Shown in pieces: positions 54,826 to 64,000 of a stretch of 64,000 nucleotides of DNA. The DNA is from Citromicrobium bathyomarinum (GTDB lineage Bacteria; Pseudomonadota; Alphaproteobacteria; Sphingomonadales; Sphingomonadaceae), in assembly GCF_021021475.1 (NCBI RefSeq), contig NZ_JAINWL010000001.1:434001-498000 (forward strand). Reading direction: 5' to 3'. Within the stretch, counting starts at the first letter, position 1, and each line of letters opens with the position of its first letter. The position numbers and the translations under genes were made by a program. Below the pieces are notes generated by a model. That model had not been told where the DNA came from. It ran no database searches and saw only the letters and a list, made by a program, of their open reading frames with translations.

Positions 54826-56316
54826 TTATTTCTTCTTGGGCAGCAATTTCTGAAGATCGGGCGGCAGCTTGCTCATGTCGACATCGCCCATGCCCTGACC
54901 GTCCATGCCCGGAATCTGGGGCATACCCTTGCCCCCAATGCCGGGAAGGCCGCCCATTCCGCCGCCTCCGCCAAGCATTGCGGCAAGGCCCTTCATCCCG
55001 CCCATCTTCTTGATCTGCTTCATAGCGCGGGACATTTCCTGGTGCATTTTCAGTACCTTGTTCACGTCCTGCACCTGCGTGCCGCTGCCCGCCGCGACCC
55101 GCTTCTTGCGCTTGGCGTTGAGCAGCGCGGGGTTGGCGCGTTCCTTGGGCGTCATGGAGCCCATGATCGCATCCATGTGGACCAGCACCTTGTCGTCCAT
55201 GCCGCTGGCCTGCATCGCCTGCTTGGCCTTCTTCATGCCGGGCATCATGCCCGCCAGCATGCCGAGGCCGCCCATGTTCTGCATCTGCTGCAGCTGCATG
55301 CGCAGGTCGTTGAGGTCGAACTGGCCCTTGGCCATCCGCTTGGCGAGAAGCTCGGCTTCCTCGACCTTGATCGATTCCGCCGCCTTCTCGACCAGCGAAA
55401 CGACATCGCCCATGCCCAGGATGCGTTCGGCGACCCGGCGCGGGTGGAAGGCTTCGAGCGCGTCGAGCTTTTCGCCGACGCCCGCAAACTTGATCGGCTT
55501 GCCGGTGACCGCGCGCATCGAAAGCGCCGCACCGCCACGCGCATCGCCGTCCATCCGGGTCAGGATCACGCCGGTCAGCGGCACTTCGTCGGAGAAGCTC
55601 TGCGCAACGTTGACCGCGTCCTGGCCGGTCAGGCTGTCGACCACCAGCAACACTTCGGTCGGCGTAGCAACGCTCGCGACCGCTTTCATCTCGGCCATCA
55701 GCGCTTCGTCGACATGCAGGCGGCCTGCGGTGTCGAGCAGGACAACGTCGACATTGCGCAGCTTCGCCGATTCGAGCGCGCGGCGCGCGATGTCGACCGG
55801 CTGCTGGCCTTCGACGATCGGCAGTGTGTCGACCTGCGCCTGCTCGCCGAGTACCGCCAGCTGCTCCTGCGCAGCCGGGCGATTGACGTCGAGCGAGGCC
55901 ATCATGGCCTTCTTGCCGTGCTTCTCGCGAATCAGCTTGCCGAGCTTGGCCGTGCTGGTCGTCTTACCCGAGCCTTGCAGGCCGACCATCATGATGACGA
56001 CCGGCGGCTTGGCGTCGAGAGTCAGCGGAACGTGGCCGTCCTCGCTGTCCGACCCGCCCAGCATCGCGACCAGCTCGTCATTGACGATCTTGACGACCTG
56101 CTGGCCGGGGGTGACCGACTTGAGGACCGCTTCGCCAACGGCCTTTTGCGTGACCCTCTCGATGAAGTCGCGCGCGACGGACAGCGCCACGTCGGCTTCG
56201 AGCAGAGCGATTCGCACTTCGCGCATCGCATCGCGCACGTCCTGTTCGCGCAGGGCACCGCGCCCGCGCAGGCGGTCGAAGGTATTGCCAAGGCGATCCG
56301 ACAGTGCGTCGAACAT
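54826..56316 (-). CDS. ffh: Signal recognition particle protein Ffh (SRP54)
   Basis: Ffh binds signal peptides on nascent membrane proteins and, with SRP RNA and FtsY, targets them to the translocon. The 496-residue product has the N domain (MFDALSDRLGNTFDRLRGRG), the G domain (GLQGSGKTTSTAKLG, DVNRPAAQEQLAVL, DTAGRLHVD, TRMDGDARGGAALS), and a Met-rich M domain ending in Gly/Met-rich sequence (GGGGGMGGLPGIGGKGMPQI). It has normal motifs. The gene leads the ffh-rpsP-rimM run; tRNA-Ala lies 139 bases upstream. Confidence 0.97.
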   Translation of the reverse strand: MFDALSDRLGNTFDRLRGRGALREQDVRDAMREVRIALLEADVALSVARDFIERVTQKAVGEAVLKSVTPGQQVVKIVNDELVAMLGGSDSEDGHVPLTLDAKPPVVIMMVGLQGSGKTTSTAKLGKLIREKHGKKAMMASLDVNRPAAQEQLAVLGEQAQVDTLPIVEGQQPVDIARRALESAKLRNVDVVLLDTAGRLHVDEALMAEMKAVASVATPTEVLLVVDSLTGQDAVNVAQSFSDEVPLTGVILTRMDGDARGGAALSMRAVTGKPIKFAGVGEKLDALEAFHPRRVAERILGMGDVVSLVEKAAESIKVEEAELLAKRMAKGQFDLNDLRMQLQQMQNMGGLGMLAGMMPGMKKAKQAMQASGMDDKVLVHMDAIMGSMTPKERANPALLNAKRKKRVAAGSGTQVQDVNKVLKMHQEMSRAMKQIKKMGGMKGLAAMLGGGGGMGGLPGIGGKGMPQIPGMDGQGMGDVDMSKLPPDLQKLLPKKK

Positions 56317-56426
56317 GCTAGCCGCTTACTCCATCTCCGGCACGATACCGGATTAAACGCGAAAAACGCCGGCGGACGAAACCTCGTCGGCCAGCGTCGG
56401 GGCGGTGCCCCTTCTGAAACTCACAC

Positions 56427-56446
56427 AAGGGTAGCGAACTACCCTT
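56427..56446 (-). terminator. Hairpin after tRNA-Ala
   Basis: AAGGGTAG-TTCG-CTACCCTT on the minus strand is a perfect 8-bp stem with a UUCG loop, 9 bases after the tRNA 3' end. There is no strong T-run, so it may be a processing or termination hairpin. Confidence 0.6.
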
Positions 56447-56455
56447 TGAAACCGG

Positions 56456-56531
<76 letters not shown>

Positions 56532-56608
56532 GTGCCGGTTGTGGGAGGCGCCGTTTAGAAAGCACGGCGCCCCTTTGCAAGCGGAATATCCGCCCGCGAT
56601 ACGAAAAA

Positions 56609-56941
56609 TCAGGTGTCGTCGTTATCGTCGTCGTCACCCTTGGACTTCGCGACGCCCAGATCGTCGTCGCCGCCCAGATCGACCTCGTTATCCGGCGAAT
56701 CGTCGTCGTCATCGACGTCGATATCCTCCAGATCGTCATCGGCCAGATCGCTGTCGGCCTCCTCGTCCTTCTTCTTCTTCTCTTCCTCGAAGGGAATCGG
56801 CTGCTTCGACTTGAGCACCGGCTCGGGCGTCCAGGTGTTCTCGCACTCGATGCAGGTCACCGGGTCTTCATTGCCCAGATCGTAGAAACGCGTGCCGCAC
56901 TTGGGGCAGGTGCGCTTGGTGCCCCATTCGGGTTTGACCAT
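56609..56941 (-). CDS. TIGR02300 family (FYDLN acid) protein
   Basis: The 110-residue protein has a zinc-ribbon-like start, CPKCGTRFYDLGNEDPVTC and IECE, containing the family hallmark FYDL[NG]. A very acidic tail follows (DLADDDLEDIDVDDDDDSPD). The family is confined mainly to Alphaproteobacteria, where the gene usually lies near aroA; its role is unknown. The start at 56941 (MVKPEWGTKR) is chosen because the frame to 57022 lacks similarity. It diverges from aroA with 146 bases between. Confidence 0.92.
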   Translation of the reverse strand: MVKPEWGTKRTCPKCGTRFYDLGNEDPVTCIECENTWTPEPVLKSKQPIPFEEEKKKKDEEADSDLADDDLEDIDVDDDDDSPDNEVDLGGDDDLGVAKSKGDDDDNDDT

Positions 56942-57087
56942 GAGAGATGTCCTTGTTGCGGGCGCTGCCATCTTCGCGCGCGCCGATGTGAATTTCCGTG
57001 AGGGCTGACTTGGGGCCGCCACCGCCCCGAATCAAGAATGGCGCGCGCCTTGCCATGCACCAATGCCGGTGTCAAAGCCGCCCGCGC

Positions 57088-58428
57088 ATGAATGACACCG
57101 CCGCCTCCCATCGCTTCCGCCCTGCCGGCCCCTTGCGCGGGAGCATCACAGTGCCCGGCGACAAGTCGATCAGCCACCGCTCGCTGATCTTGGGCGCGAT
57201 GGCGGTGGGCGAAACGCGCGTTTCCGGACTGCTCGAAGGCGAGGACGTGCTGGCGACCGCCGCCGCGATGCGGGCGATGAGCGCGGAGGTCTACCGCGAC
57301 GACGATGCGACCTGGCACGTCCACGGCGTCGGCGTCGGTGGTTTGCTGCAACCCGAGGCGGCGATAGACTGCGGCAACAGCGGCACCTCGGCCCGCCTGC
57401 TGATGGGGCTGGTCGCGAGCCACGGGATCGCCGTGACCTTCACCGGCGATGCGAGCCTGTCGAAACGCCCGATGGGCCGCGTGATCGATCCGCTGAGCCA
57501 GATGGGTGCGCGCTTCACCCCCAGCCCCGGCGGCACCATGCCGCTGATGCTGGAAGGCGCGCATCCTGCCGTGCCGATCGCCTATCGCCTGCCCGTCGCG
57601 AGCGCGCAGGTGAAGAGCGCGGTGCTGCTCGCCGGGCTCAACACGCCGGGCGTCACCTCGGTGATCGAGCCGGTGCCGACCCGCGACCACTCCGAACGCA
57701 TGCTGCGCGGCTTCGGCGCCGAGCTGGAGATTGGCGAGGACAACGGCGCGCGCGTGATTCGCCTGACCGGGCAGGTCGACCTGCGCCCCCAGACGCTCAC
57801 CGTGCCGGGCGATCCTTCGTCTGCCGCATTCTTCATGGTCGCCGCCACGCTGGTCGAGGGCAGCGACCTGACGATCCGCAATGTCGGCATGAACCCGACC
57901 CGTGCCGGGCTGATCGGCGTGCTGCGCCAGATGGGCGCGAATATTGAGGAAATCGACGCGCGTGAGGTCGGCGGAGAGCCGGTCGCGGATCTGCGCGTGC
58001 GCCATGCGCCTCTGACCGGCATAGAGGTCGATCCAGCCCTCGCGCCGAGCATGATCGACGAATTCCCCGTGCTGTTCGTCGCCGCCGCGCTGGCCGAGGG
58101 GACCACGGTGACGCGGGGGTTAGACGAATTGCGGGTCAAGGAAAGCGACCGTCTCGCCACCATGGCCGCCGCGCTGGAGACGATCGGCGCGCGGGTGGAA
58201 GAGCGTGAGGACGGGCTGACGATCCACGGCACCGGCGGCGAGCCGCTGCGCGGTAGCGCGAATGCGCGGGTAAAGACGCATCTCGACCACCGCATCGCGA
58301 TGAGCATGGCCGTCGCGGGCCTCGTCACCCGCGACGGGGTGGAAGTGGACGACACCAGCCCCATTGCAACCAGCTTCCCCGGCTTTGAAAGCCTGCTCGA
58401 ACAGACTACTCCGTCGCAAACCCTGTGA
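57088..58428 (+). CDS. aroA: 3-phosphoshikimate 1-carboxyvinyltransferase (EPSP synthase)
   Basis: AroA joins phosphoenolpyruvate and shikimate-3-phosphate, the target step of glyphosate. The 446-residue protein has [48 protein letters not shown] and [16 protein letters not shown]. The overall layout resembles the class II (CP4-like) enzymes of Alphaproteobacteria. At the glyphosate-critical position it shows Gly (GNSGTS), not the Ala of the CP4 enzyme, so sensitivity is plausible but untested. The start at 57088 ([18 protein letters not shown]) is favoured over an upstream start at 56998. Confidence 0.95.
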   Translation: MNDTAASHRFRPAGPLRGSITVPGDKSISHRSLILGAMAVGETRVSGLLEGEDVLATAAAMRAMSAEVYRDDDATWHVHGVGVGGLLQPEAAIDCGNSGTSARLLMGLVASHGIAVTFTGDASLSKRPMGRVIDPLSQMGARFTPSPGGTMPLMLEGAHPAVPIAYRLPVASAQVKSAVLLAGLNTPGVTSVIEPVPTRDHSERMLRGFGAELEIGEDNGARVIRLTGQVDLRPQTLTVPGDPSSAAFFMVAATLVEGSDLTIRNVGMNPTRAGLIGVLRQMGANIEEIDAREVGGEPVADLRVRHAPLTGIEVDPALAPSMIDEFPVLFVAAALAEGTTVTRGLDELRVKESDRLATMAAALETIGARVEEREDGLTIHGTGGEPLRGSANARVKTHLDHRIAMSMAVAGLVTRDGVEVDDTSPIATSFPGFESLLEQTTPSQTL

Positions 58429-58453
58429 TCGTATCCAGAAAAGGGATCCGCCC

Positions 58454-58900
58454 ATGATGTTCCGCCTGATCGCCCCCGCGCTGATCGCGCTGGCCGCCTG
58501 CTCGACCACGGTCCAGGCCGCCACATATGAAATGTTCCGCGATCCGAACTGCGGATGCTGCGAGATGTGGGCAGAGCATGTTCGCACAGAAAACGAAGCC
58601 GACATTGCGCAAGTGCCGACGCAGGACATGGCAGCGATCAAGACCGCCAACGGCGTGCCACAGGATCTGTGGAGCTGCCACACGATGATCGTCGATGGCT
58701 ACGTGATCGAAGGCCACGTCCCCGCCGCCGACATCTCCCGCCTGCTGGAAGAGCGTCCCGCCGGCGTGAAGGGTCTCGCGGTGCCGGGCATGCCGATGGG
58801 TTCGCCGGGCATGGATATGGGTGGTCACAAGCAGGCTTTTCAGGTGATCGCCTTTGGCGAAAAGGGCCGCTCGGTCTTCGCAAGCTACCCCGGGACATGA
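58454..58900 (+). CDS. DUF411 domain-containing periplasmic or lipid-anchored protein
   Basis: The 148-residue protein has a signal sequence with a lipobox-like end (LIALAACS), then the DUF411 pattern MFRDPNCGCCEMWAEHV, VPQDLWSCHTMIVDGYVIEG, HVPAADISRLL and the Met-rich VPGMPMGSPGM. DUF411 proteins are often encoded near copper genes and their Cys/Met motif suggests metal binding, which is inference. The start is ATG at 58454 or 58457. Its stop overlaps the next gene by four bases (ATGA). Confidence 0.88.
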   Translation: MMFRLIAPALIALAACSTTVQAATYEMFRDPNCGCCEMWAEHVRTENEADIAQVPTQDMAAIKTANGVPQDLWSCHTMIVDGYVIEGHVPAADISRLLEERPAGVKGLAVPGMPMGSPGMDMGGHKQAFQVIAFGEKGRSVFASYPGT

Positions 58901-59160
58901 CCGGGCTCGACATCTACAGCCTCGTCGGCTTCGTCGGGATGGCCTGCATCATCGGGGCCTATTTCTATCTCACCGCCAGCAAGGCGGCGAACCCCTATAT
59001 CCTGCACGGCACCAACCTTGTGGGTGCGGCGCTGCTGACGGTGAGCCTGCTGGTCCACACCAACTGGCCCAGCCTCGTACTCGAAGGCTTCTGGGCCGCG
59101 ATCGCAATCTGGGGCATCGCCAAGGCGATCCGTGAGAAGAAGGCCGCGAAGCAGCCATGA
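58897..59160 (+). CDS. CBU_0592-like small membrane protein
   Basis: The 87-residue protein has about three transmembrane helices (about 5-24, 37-54, 57-75) and a short basic tail (REKKAAKQP). It resembles the CBU_0592 family, with GFVGMACIIGAYFYL and PYILHGTNLVGAALL. The function is unknown. It overlaps both neighbours by four bases: ATGA with the DUF411 gene and again with the peptidase gene. Confidence 0.8.
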   Translation: MTGLDIYSLVGFVGMACIIGAYFYLTASKAANPYILHGTNLVGAALLTVSLLVHTNWPSLVLEGFWAAIAIWGIAKAIREKKAAKQP

Positions 59161-60167
59161 TCCGCACCATACTAGTCGCCGCCGCGCTCGCCCTGTCGGG
59201 ATGCGCTACGCTTCCTCCGCCCGAGGCAGCACCCTCCCCCGCCTCGGTTCAGACCGTTGCGCTCGAAGCCTACGCCGCGCCCGACCGCGAACTGATGGTC
59301 CCGGTAGAAGGCGGCAATGTCTACGTACGCGTCAACGGCGATCTCGACGCCGCGCCCCCGGTGGTGTTTCTCCACGGCGGCCCGGGGGGCACGCATAACG
59401 GCCTCGCCTCGATGCTGGGCTTGGCGGACGAGCGCGCGGTAGTCCTCTACGACCAGCTCGACAGCGGGAAGTCCGACCACCCGAACGATCCCGCCAACTG
59501 GCGGGTCGAGCGGTTTGTCGAGGAACTGGAGACGATCCGCCGGACGCTCGGCATCGAGCGCTGGCACGTGGTCGGCCACAGCTGGGGCTCGGCGATCGCG
59601 CTGGAATATGCCGCGAAGTACCCGCAGCACGTCGCCTCCACCGTGCTCGGCGGGACCTATATCAATACCGAGCGGTGGATCGCGGACGCCAACATCCTGC
59701 TCGAAGACCTGCCGCAGGATGTCCAGCAAACCATCGCCGCGTGCGAGACCGATGCCCCCCCGCCTGCGGAGCAATGCGCCGCCGCAACCGATGCGTTCTA
59801 CGCCGAATTCAACCGCCGCGAACCGGCGACTGCCGCGCTGCGCGCCTATTCCGAAAGGATCGGCGGACAGGGCTTTAACCCGGTGATCTACAACGCGATG
59901 TGGGGGCCGAGCGAGTTCCGCTCCAAGGGTTCGCTCAAGACCTACGACGCGGTCCCGCTGCTTGGCGAAATCGACGGTTCGCGCACGCTGTTCCTGATCG
60001 GCCAGTATGACGAGGCGCGGATCGACACCGTGCAGGACTATGTGAAGATGACGCCGGGCGCCGAATTCGGCGTGGTCCCCGGAGCCGCGCACGGCTTCTT
60101 CACCGACCGGCCGATGGAGAGCGAGGCGATCCTGCGCGCCTGGCTCGCGAGGCACGACGCACCGTGA
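59157..60167 (+). CDS. S33 family proline iminopeptidase-like lipoprotein
   Basis: The 336-residue protein has a lipoprotein signal (LALSGCAT), then an alpha/beta hydrolase domain: [10 protein letters not shown] (oxyanion loop typical of proline iminopeptidases), nucleophile elbow [12 protein letters not shown], Asp in LIGQYDEAR and His in PGAAHGFF. The family cleaves N-terminal proline or short peptides. Outer-membrane anchoring is inferred. Its last bases overlap the cmk start (GTGA). Confidence 0.87.
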   Translation: MIRTILVAAALALSGCATLPPPEAAPSPASVQTVALEAYAAPDRELMVPVEGGNVYVRVNGDLDAAPPVVFLHGGPGGTHNGLASMLGLADERAVVLYDQLDSGKSDHPNDPANWRVERFVEELETIRRTLGIERWHVVGHSWGSAIALEYAAKYPQHVASTVLGGTYINTERWIADANILLEDLPQDVQQTIAACETDAPPPAEQCAAATDAFYAEFNRREPATAALRAYSERIGGQGFNPVIYNAMWGPSEFRSKGSLKTYDAVPLLGEIDGSRTLFLIGQYDEARIDTVQDYVKMTPGAEFGVVPGAAHGFFTDRPMESEAILRAWLARHDAP

Positions 60168-60793
60168 TCGTCGCTGTCGACGGCCCCACCGCCAGCGGCA
60201 AGGGCACTCTCGCCCGGGCCATCGCTGCGCATTTCGGCCTGCCGTATCTCGATACCGGCCTGCTTTACCGCGCAGTTGGACGGCAGGTGCAGCTTGCCGG
60301 GACGGACCCCGACAGCGAAGCGGATGCTCTTGCTGCAGCGGACTTCCCCGACAGTCTGCTGTCCGATCCGGAACTACGCAGCGAGGCAATCGGCGGCTAT
60401 GCCAGTCGCGTCTCGATCCACCCGCAAGTGCGCGCGGCGCTGCTCGAACGCCAGCGGGCCTTCGCGCAGCAGGCCGGCGGCGCAGTGCTCGACGGGCGCG
60501 ATATCGGCACGGTGATCTGCCCCGATGCGGATGTGAAGCTGTTCGTCATCGCCTCGCTCGACGCGCGCGCGGACCGGCGCTTTGCCGAGATGCAGTCGCA
60601 GGGTCGCGAGATCTCGCGCGACGAAATCCACGCGCAGATCGAACGCCGCGACGAGCGCGACATGAACCGTAAGGATGCGCCGCTGAAGCCCGCGCCCGAC
60701 GCCTTCGTCCTCGATACCACCGCGCTCGGCAAGGACGCCGCCATCGCCGCCGCCATCGAAGCGGTCGAACAGGCGCGCGGGGAAATCCGCTAG
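60164..60793 (+). CDS. cmk: Cytidylate kinase
   Basis: Cmk phosphorylates CMP and dCMP. The 209-residue protein has the P-loop [15 protein letters not shown], then [33 protein letters not shown] and [16 protein letters not shown], all family typical. The start is GTG at 60164, overlapping the stop of the peptidase gene. cmk normally sits between aroA and rpsA, and here it is separated from both by inserted genes. Confidence 0.95.
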   Translation: MIVAVDGPTASGKGTLARAIAAHFGLPYLDTGLLYRAVGRQVQLAGTDPDSEADALAAADFPDSLLSDPELRSEAIGGYASRVSIHPQVRAALLERQRAFAQQAGGAVLDGRDIGTVICPDADVKLFVIASLDARADRRFAEMQSQGREISRDEIHAQIERRDERDMNRKDAPLKPAPDAFVLDTTALGKDAAIAAAIEAVEQARGEIR

Positions 60794-60797
60794 CCGA

Positions 60798-61571
60798 TCA
60801 GGCGACCGCGCTCTTCGAAGGCTCTTGCGGCGTCGGCCAATGCACCTCCGGCAGGGTGCGAAAGCCGGGTTTTGCGAACAGGTATCCTTGGCAATAGCGG
60901 ATGCCCAGGAGCCTGAGCGTGGTCCACTCCTCCACGGTCTCGATCCCTTCGGCAACAACCGTGATGCCCAGCCTTGTGGCAATGCGCACGATCCCCTCGA
61001 CGATCACCCGGCGCGATACAGAGGAGTCGATCGAACGGATCAGCTCCATGTCCAGCTTGAGATAGTCGGTCTGGATTTTCGCAAGCAGCCCCAGCCCCGC
61101 GTGCCCCGCGCCGAAATCGTCGATCGCAGTGCTGAAGCCCATGCTTTTGTAACTCTCGACGATGTTTCGCACGTGCTCGGTATCGTCCATCCGCTCGTTC
61201 TCGGTCAGTTCGAACAGCAGGCGATCGGTCGGCAGGTCGCACGCCCGCGCGGTCGCAAGGGTCAGCTGGATACAGGCGAGCGGCGAATAGACCGCGTTGG
61301 GCAGGAAGTTGATCGACAGCCTGGCGTCGGTCTCGAGAATGCCGGCCTTCACCGCGCCCTCGATCGCAGTCACCCGGCATTGCTGATCGAAGGCGTAGCG
61401 CGTCTCGTCAGTGACCTGCGAGAGGACCCAGGCGGCACTCTCGCCGTTCTCGCCGCGCACCAGCGCTTCGTAGGCGAACACGGCGCCCGTCTCGCAATCG
61501 ACGATCGGCTGGAACGCCATCGCGATTGCGAACTCGTGCTGCGGCGATTTGCACTGCGAACAGCCAGCCAT
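60798..61571 (-). CDS. EAL-domain protein (predicted cyclic-di-GMP phosphodiesterase)
   Basis: The 257-residue protein is a stand-alone EAL domain. It has FAYEALVRGENG (EAL), SINFLPNAVY, FELTENERM, DDFGAGHAGLGLL, TDYLKLDMELI, AEGIETVEEW and GYLFAKPGF. These supply the expected metal and catalytic residues, so activity is likely. The N-terminus MAGCSQCKSPQHEF has a CxxC pair that could bind metal. The start at 61571 follows TAGGATTACCG, which includes a ribosome-binding site. It lies convergent to cmk and divergent from rpsA, as an insertion between them. Confidence 0.9.
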   Translation of the reverse strand: MAGCSQCKSPQHEFAIAMAFQPIVDCETGAVFAYEALVRGENGESAAWVLSQVTDETRYAFDQQCRVTAIEGAVKAGILETDARLSINFLPNAVYSPLACIQLTLATARACDLPTDRLLFELTENERMDDTEHVRNIVESYKSMGFSTAIDDFGAGHAGLGLLAKIQTDYLKLDMELIRSIDSSVSRRVIVEGIVRIATRLGITVVAEGIETVEEWTTLRLLGIRYCQGYLFAKPGFRTLPEVHWPTPQEPSKSAVA

Positions 61572-61912
61572 CGGTAATCCTACTCCTTCACTGTCGAACA
61601 AATAGGGCTAAGGACATAATGAACTGTAAAAACGATACCTGTTGCTGAGCACGCGGCAAGAGATCCGCACTCAGGCGGATTGCCGCCGGCACGCAAAGCC
61701 TCCAATTTGCTTGCATTTTCCGCGGTTCGCGCGTACCTGCCCGCCGTTCTCGCATTCTCATGGATTCGACGGACCCGCGCGGTGGCATACGGCCTCGCGC
61801 GGAACACGGCCCTCTTGCCCCGTACGGCCCGCGCAATGGTGTGCAGGCAGACGGGTAAAGACCCCGGACAACCGGTGGCCGGTAGCAAAAGTGAACTAGG
61901 AACCTCATACCT
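61572..61912. other. Intergenic region between the EAL gene and rpsA
   Basis: About 340 bases divide the divergent genes and must contain both promoters and the rpsA leader. Short open frames here have no support. AGGAAC six to ten bases before the rpsA ATG is the only clear element. I see no repeat. Confidence 0.6.
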
Positions 61913-63613
<1,701 letters not shown>

Positions 63614-63647
63614 GCTTCGCCACGCTCAACGCGTGACCTTTGAAACG

Positions 63648-63680
63648 GCCCGCCCTCCCCACCGGAGCGGCGGGCTTTTT
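63648..63680 (+). terminator. Intrinsic terminator after rpsA
   Basis: GCCCGCC (63648-63654) pairs with GGCGGGC (63669-63675), followed by TTTTT. It lies 35 bases past the rpsA stop. Confidence 0.92.
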
Positions 63681-63756
63681 CGTATCCCCGGCAACCCTGC
63701 CACCATGCGCGCCAGTGCCCTTGTATCGGGCCGCGCGCACTCATAGCGTCGGGCAC

Positions 63757-64000
63757 ATGCCGACGATGAGATTCCTTACCTGTGCCGCCCTGCTACTCGC
63801 CAGCGCGGCCTGCACCAACGAAGCCGCCACCCCGCAGCCGGATGCCGACGAAGCCGCTGCCCAGCCCACCCGCGCCCCGCTCAAGCTGGCAGGGCAGTAC
63901 AAGGCGTTCCTCTACGGGCCGGACCATACCAGCGCCTCGGGCGCGCGGCTGGATCAGGCGTGGCAGGTGCTGCAACAGGACCGGGCCAACTACCACGAGC
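63757..64000 (+). CDS. Lipoprotein, N-terminal fragment (runs off the right edge)
   Basis: Translation from ATG at 63757 gives MPTMRFLTCAALLLASAACT, a lipoprotein signal with lipobox ASAAC. It continues with an Ala/Asp/Glu/Pro-rich linker and then LAGQYKAFLYGPDHTSASGA, open to the window end (about 81 codons). A second in-frame ATG at 63766 is an alternative start. No function is recognised from the fragment. Confidence 0.75.
   Translation, partial: MPTMRFLTCAALLLASAACTNEAATPQPDADEAAAQPTRAPLKLAGQYKAFLYGPDHTSASGARLDQAWQVLQQDRANYHE

Overview
The window is about 64 kb of high-GC chromosomal DNA from an alphaproteobacterium. The gene content and order (bamD-recN-ligA, fabD-fabG, rpsF-rpsR-rplI, ffh-rpsP-rimM, TIGR02300-aroA-cmk-rpsA, YbjN proteins, TIGR04222/glycine-rich-domain pair, palindromic repeats) fit the order Sphingomonadales, most likely Erythrobacteraceae. 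This placement is inferred from protein resemblance and synteny, not from a database search. Most of the window is housekeeping sequence with accessory genes inserted between conserved neighbours.

Layout. 1-4823 (minus): ligA 5' end, a DUF4396 membrane protein, recN, bamD, proB. 5003-7148 (plus): proC and proA, completing proline synthesis beside proB. 7215-10478: a bacterial lipoxygenase diverging from a membrane GGDEF protein. 10748-13497: copAB copper resistance with a CsoR/RcnR-like palindrome in the promoter. 13637-14476: an orphan terminase-small-subunit-like gene. 14557-16632: an AT-richer retron defence island (promoter, msr-msd RNA, NDT-like effector, reverse transcriptase). 16605-17131: repeat-rich spacer. 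17132-21751: lepA and a GGDEF-EAL-PilZ protein. 21988-27818: PhaZ-like hydrolase, two secreted proteins, dnaN, fabG, fabD, ldcA. 27963-30642: mpl-like ligase, zinc-ribbon membrane protein, DUF808 protein. 31218-34130: rpsF-rpsR-rplI and amn. 34192-38562: two YbjN proteins, rimK, a RimB-like retropepsin, an M2 peptidase. 38637-42568: hydrolase, MarR regulator and EmrAB-type pump around an 18-bp palindrome. 42579-48845: DsbA-like isomerase, lipoprotein, membrane protein, asd, permease, S9 peptidase. 49056-56531 (all minus): tRNA-Ala, ffh, rpsP, rimM, six accessory envelope genes, trmD, rplS. 56609-64000: TIGR02300, aroA, DUF411 and CBU_0592-like genes, S33 peptidase, cmk, EAL protein, rpsA, and a truncated lipoprotein gene.

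Main result. At 14557-16632 there is a complete retron of the NDT-effector (Ec86/Eco1-like, type II-A) class. The reverse transcriptase has NAxxH, YADD and VTGL motifs. The effector combines a nucleoside-deoxyribosyltransferase-like fold with a C-terminal winged-helix-like region. Directly upstream lies a predicted msr-msd RNA whose msd is a perfect 27-bp inverted repeat, bracketed by complementary a1/a2 segments and preceded by a plausible promoter. The lower GC content and lack of integrase or tRNA suggest horizontal gain without a recognisable vehicle.

A second theme is a family of about 100-bp double-hairpin repeats. One copy lies in frame inside trmD, one supplies the only standard start codon of rimM, and one follows lepA. 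A third is the repeated interruption of conserved housekeeping clusters by accessory envelope or metal-related genes. Three cyclic-di-GMP proteins, an intact bacterial lipoxygenase and a proC gene without an ATG/GTG start are further points of interest.
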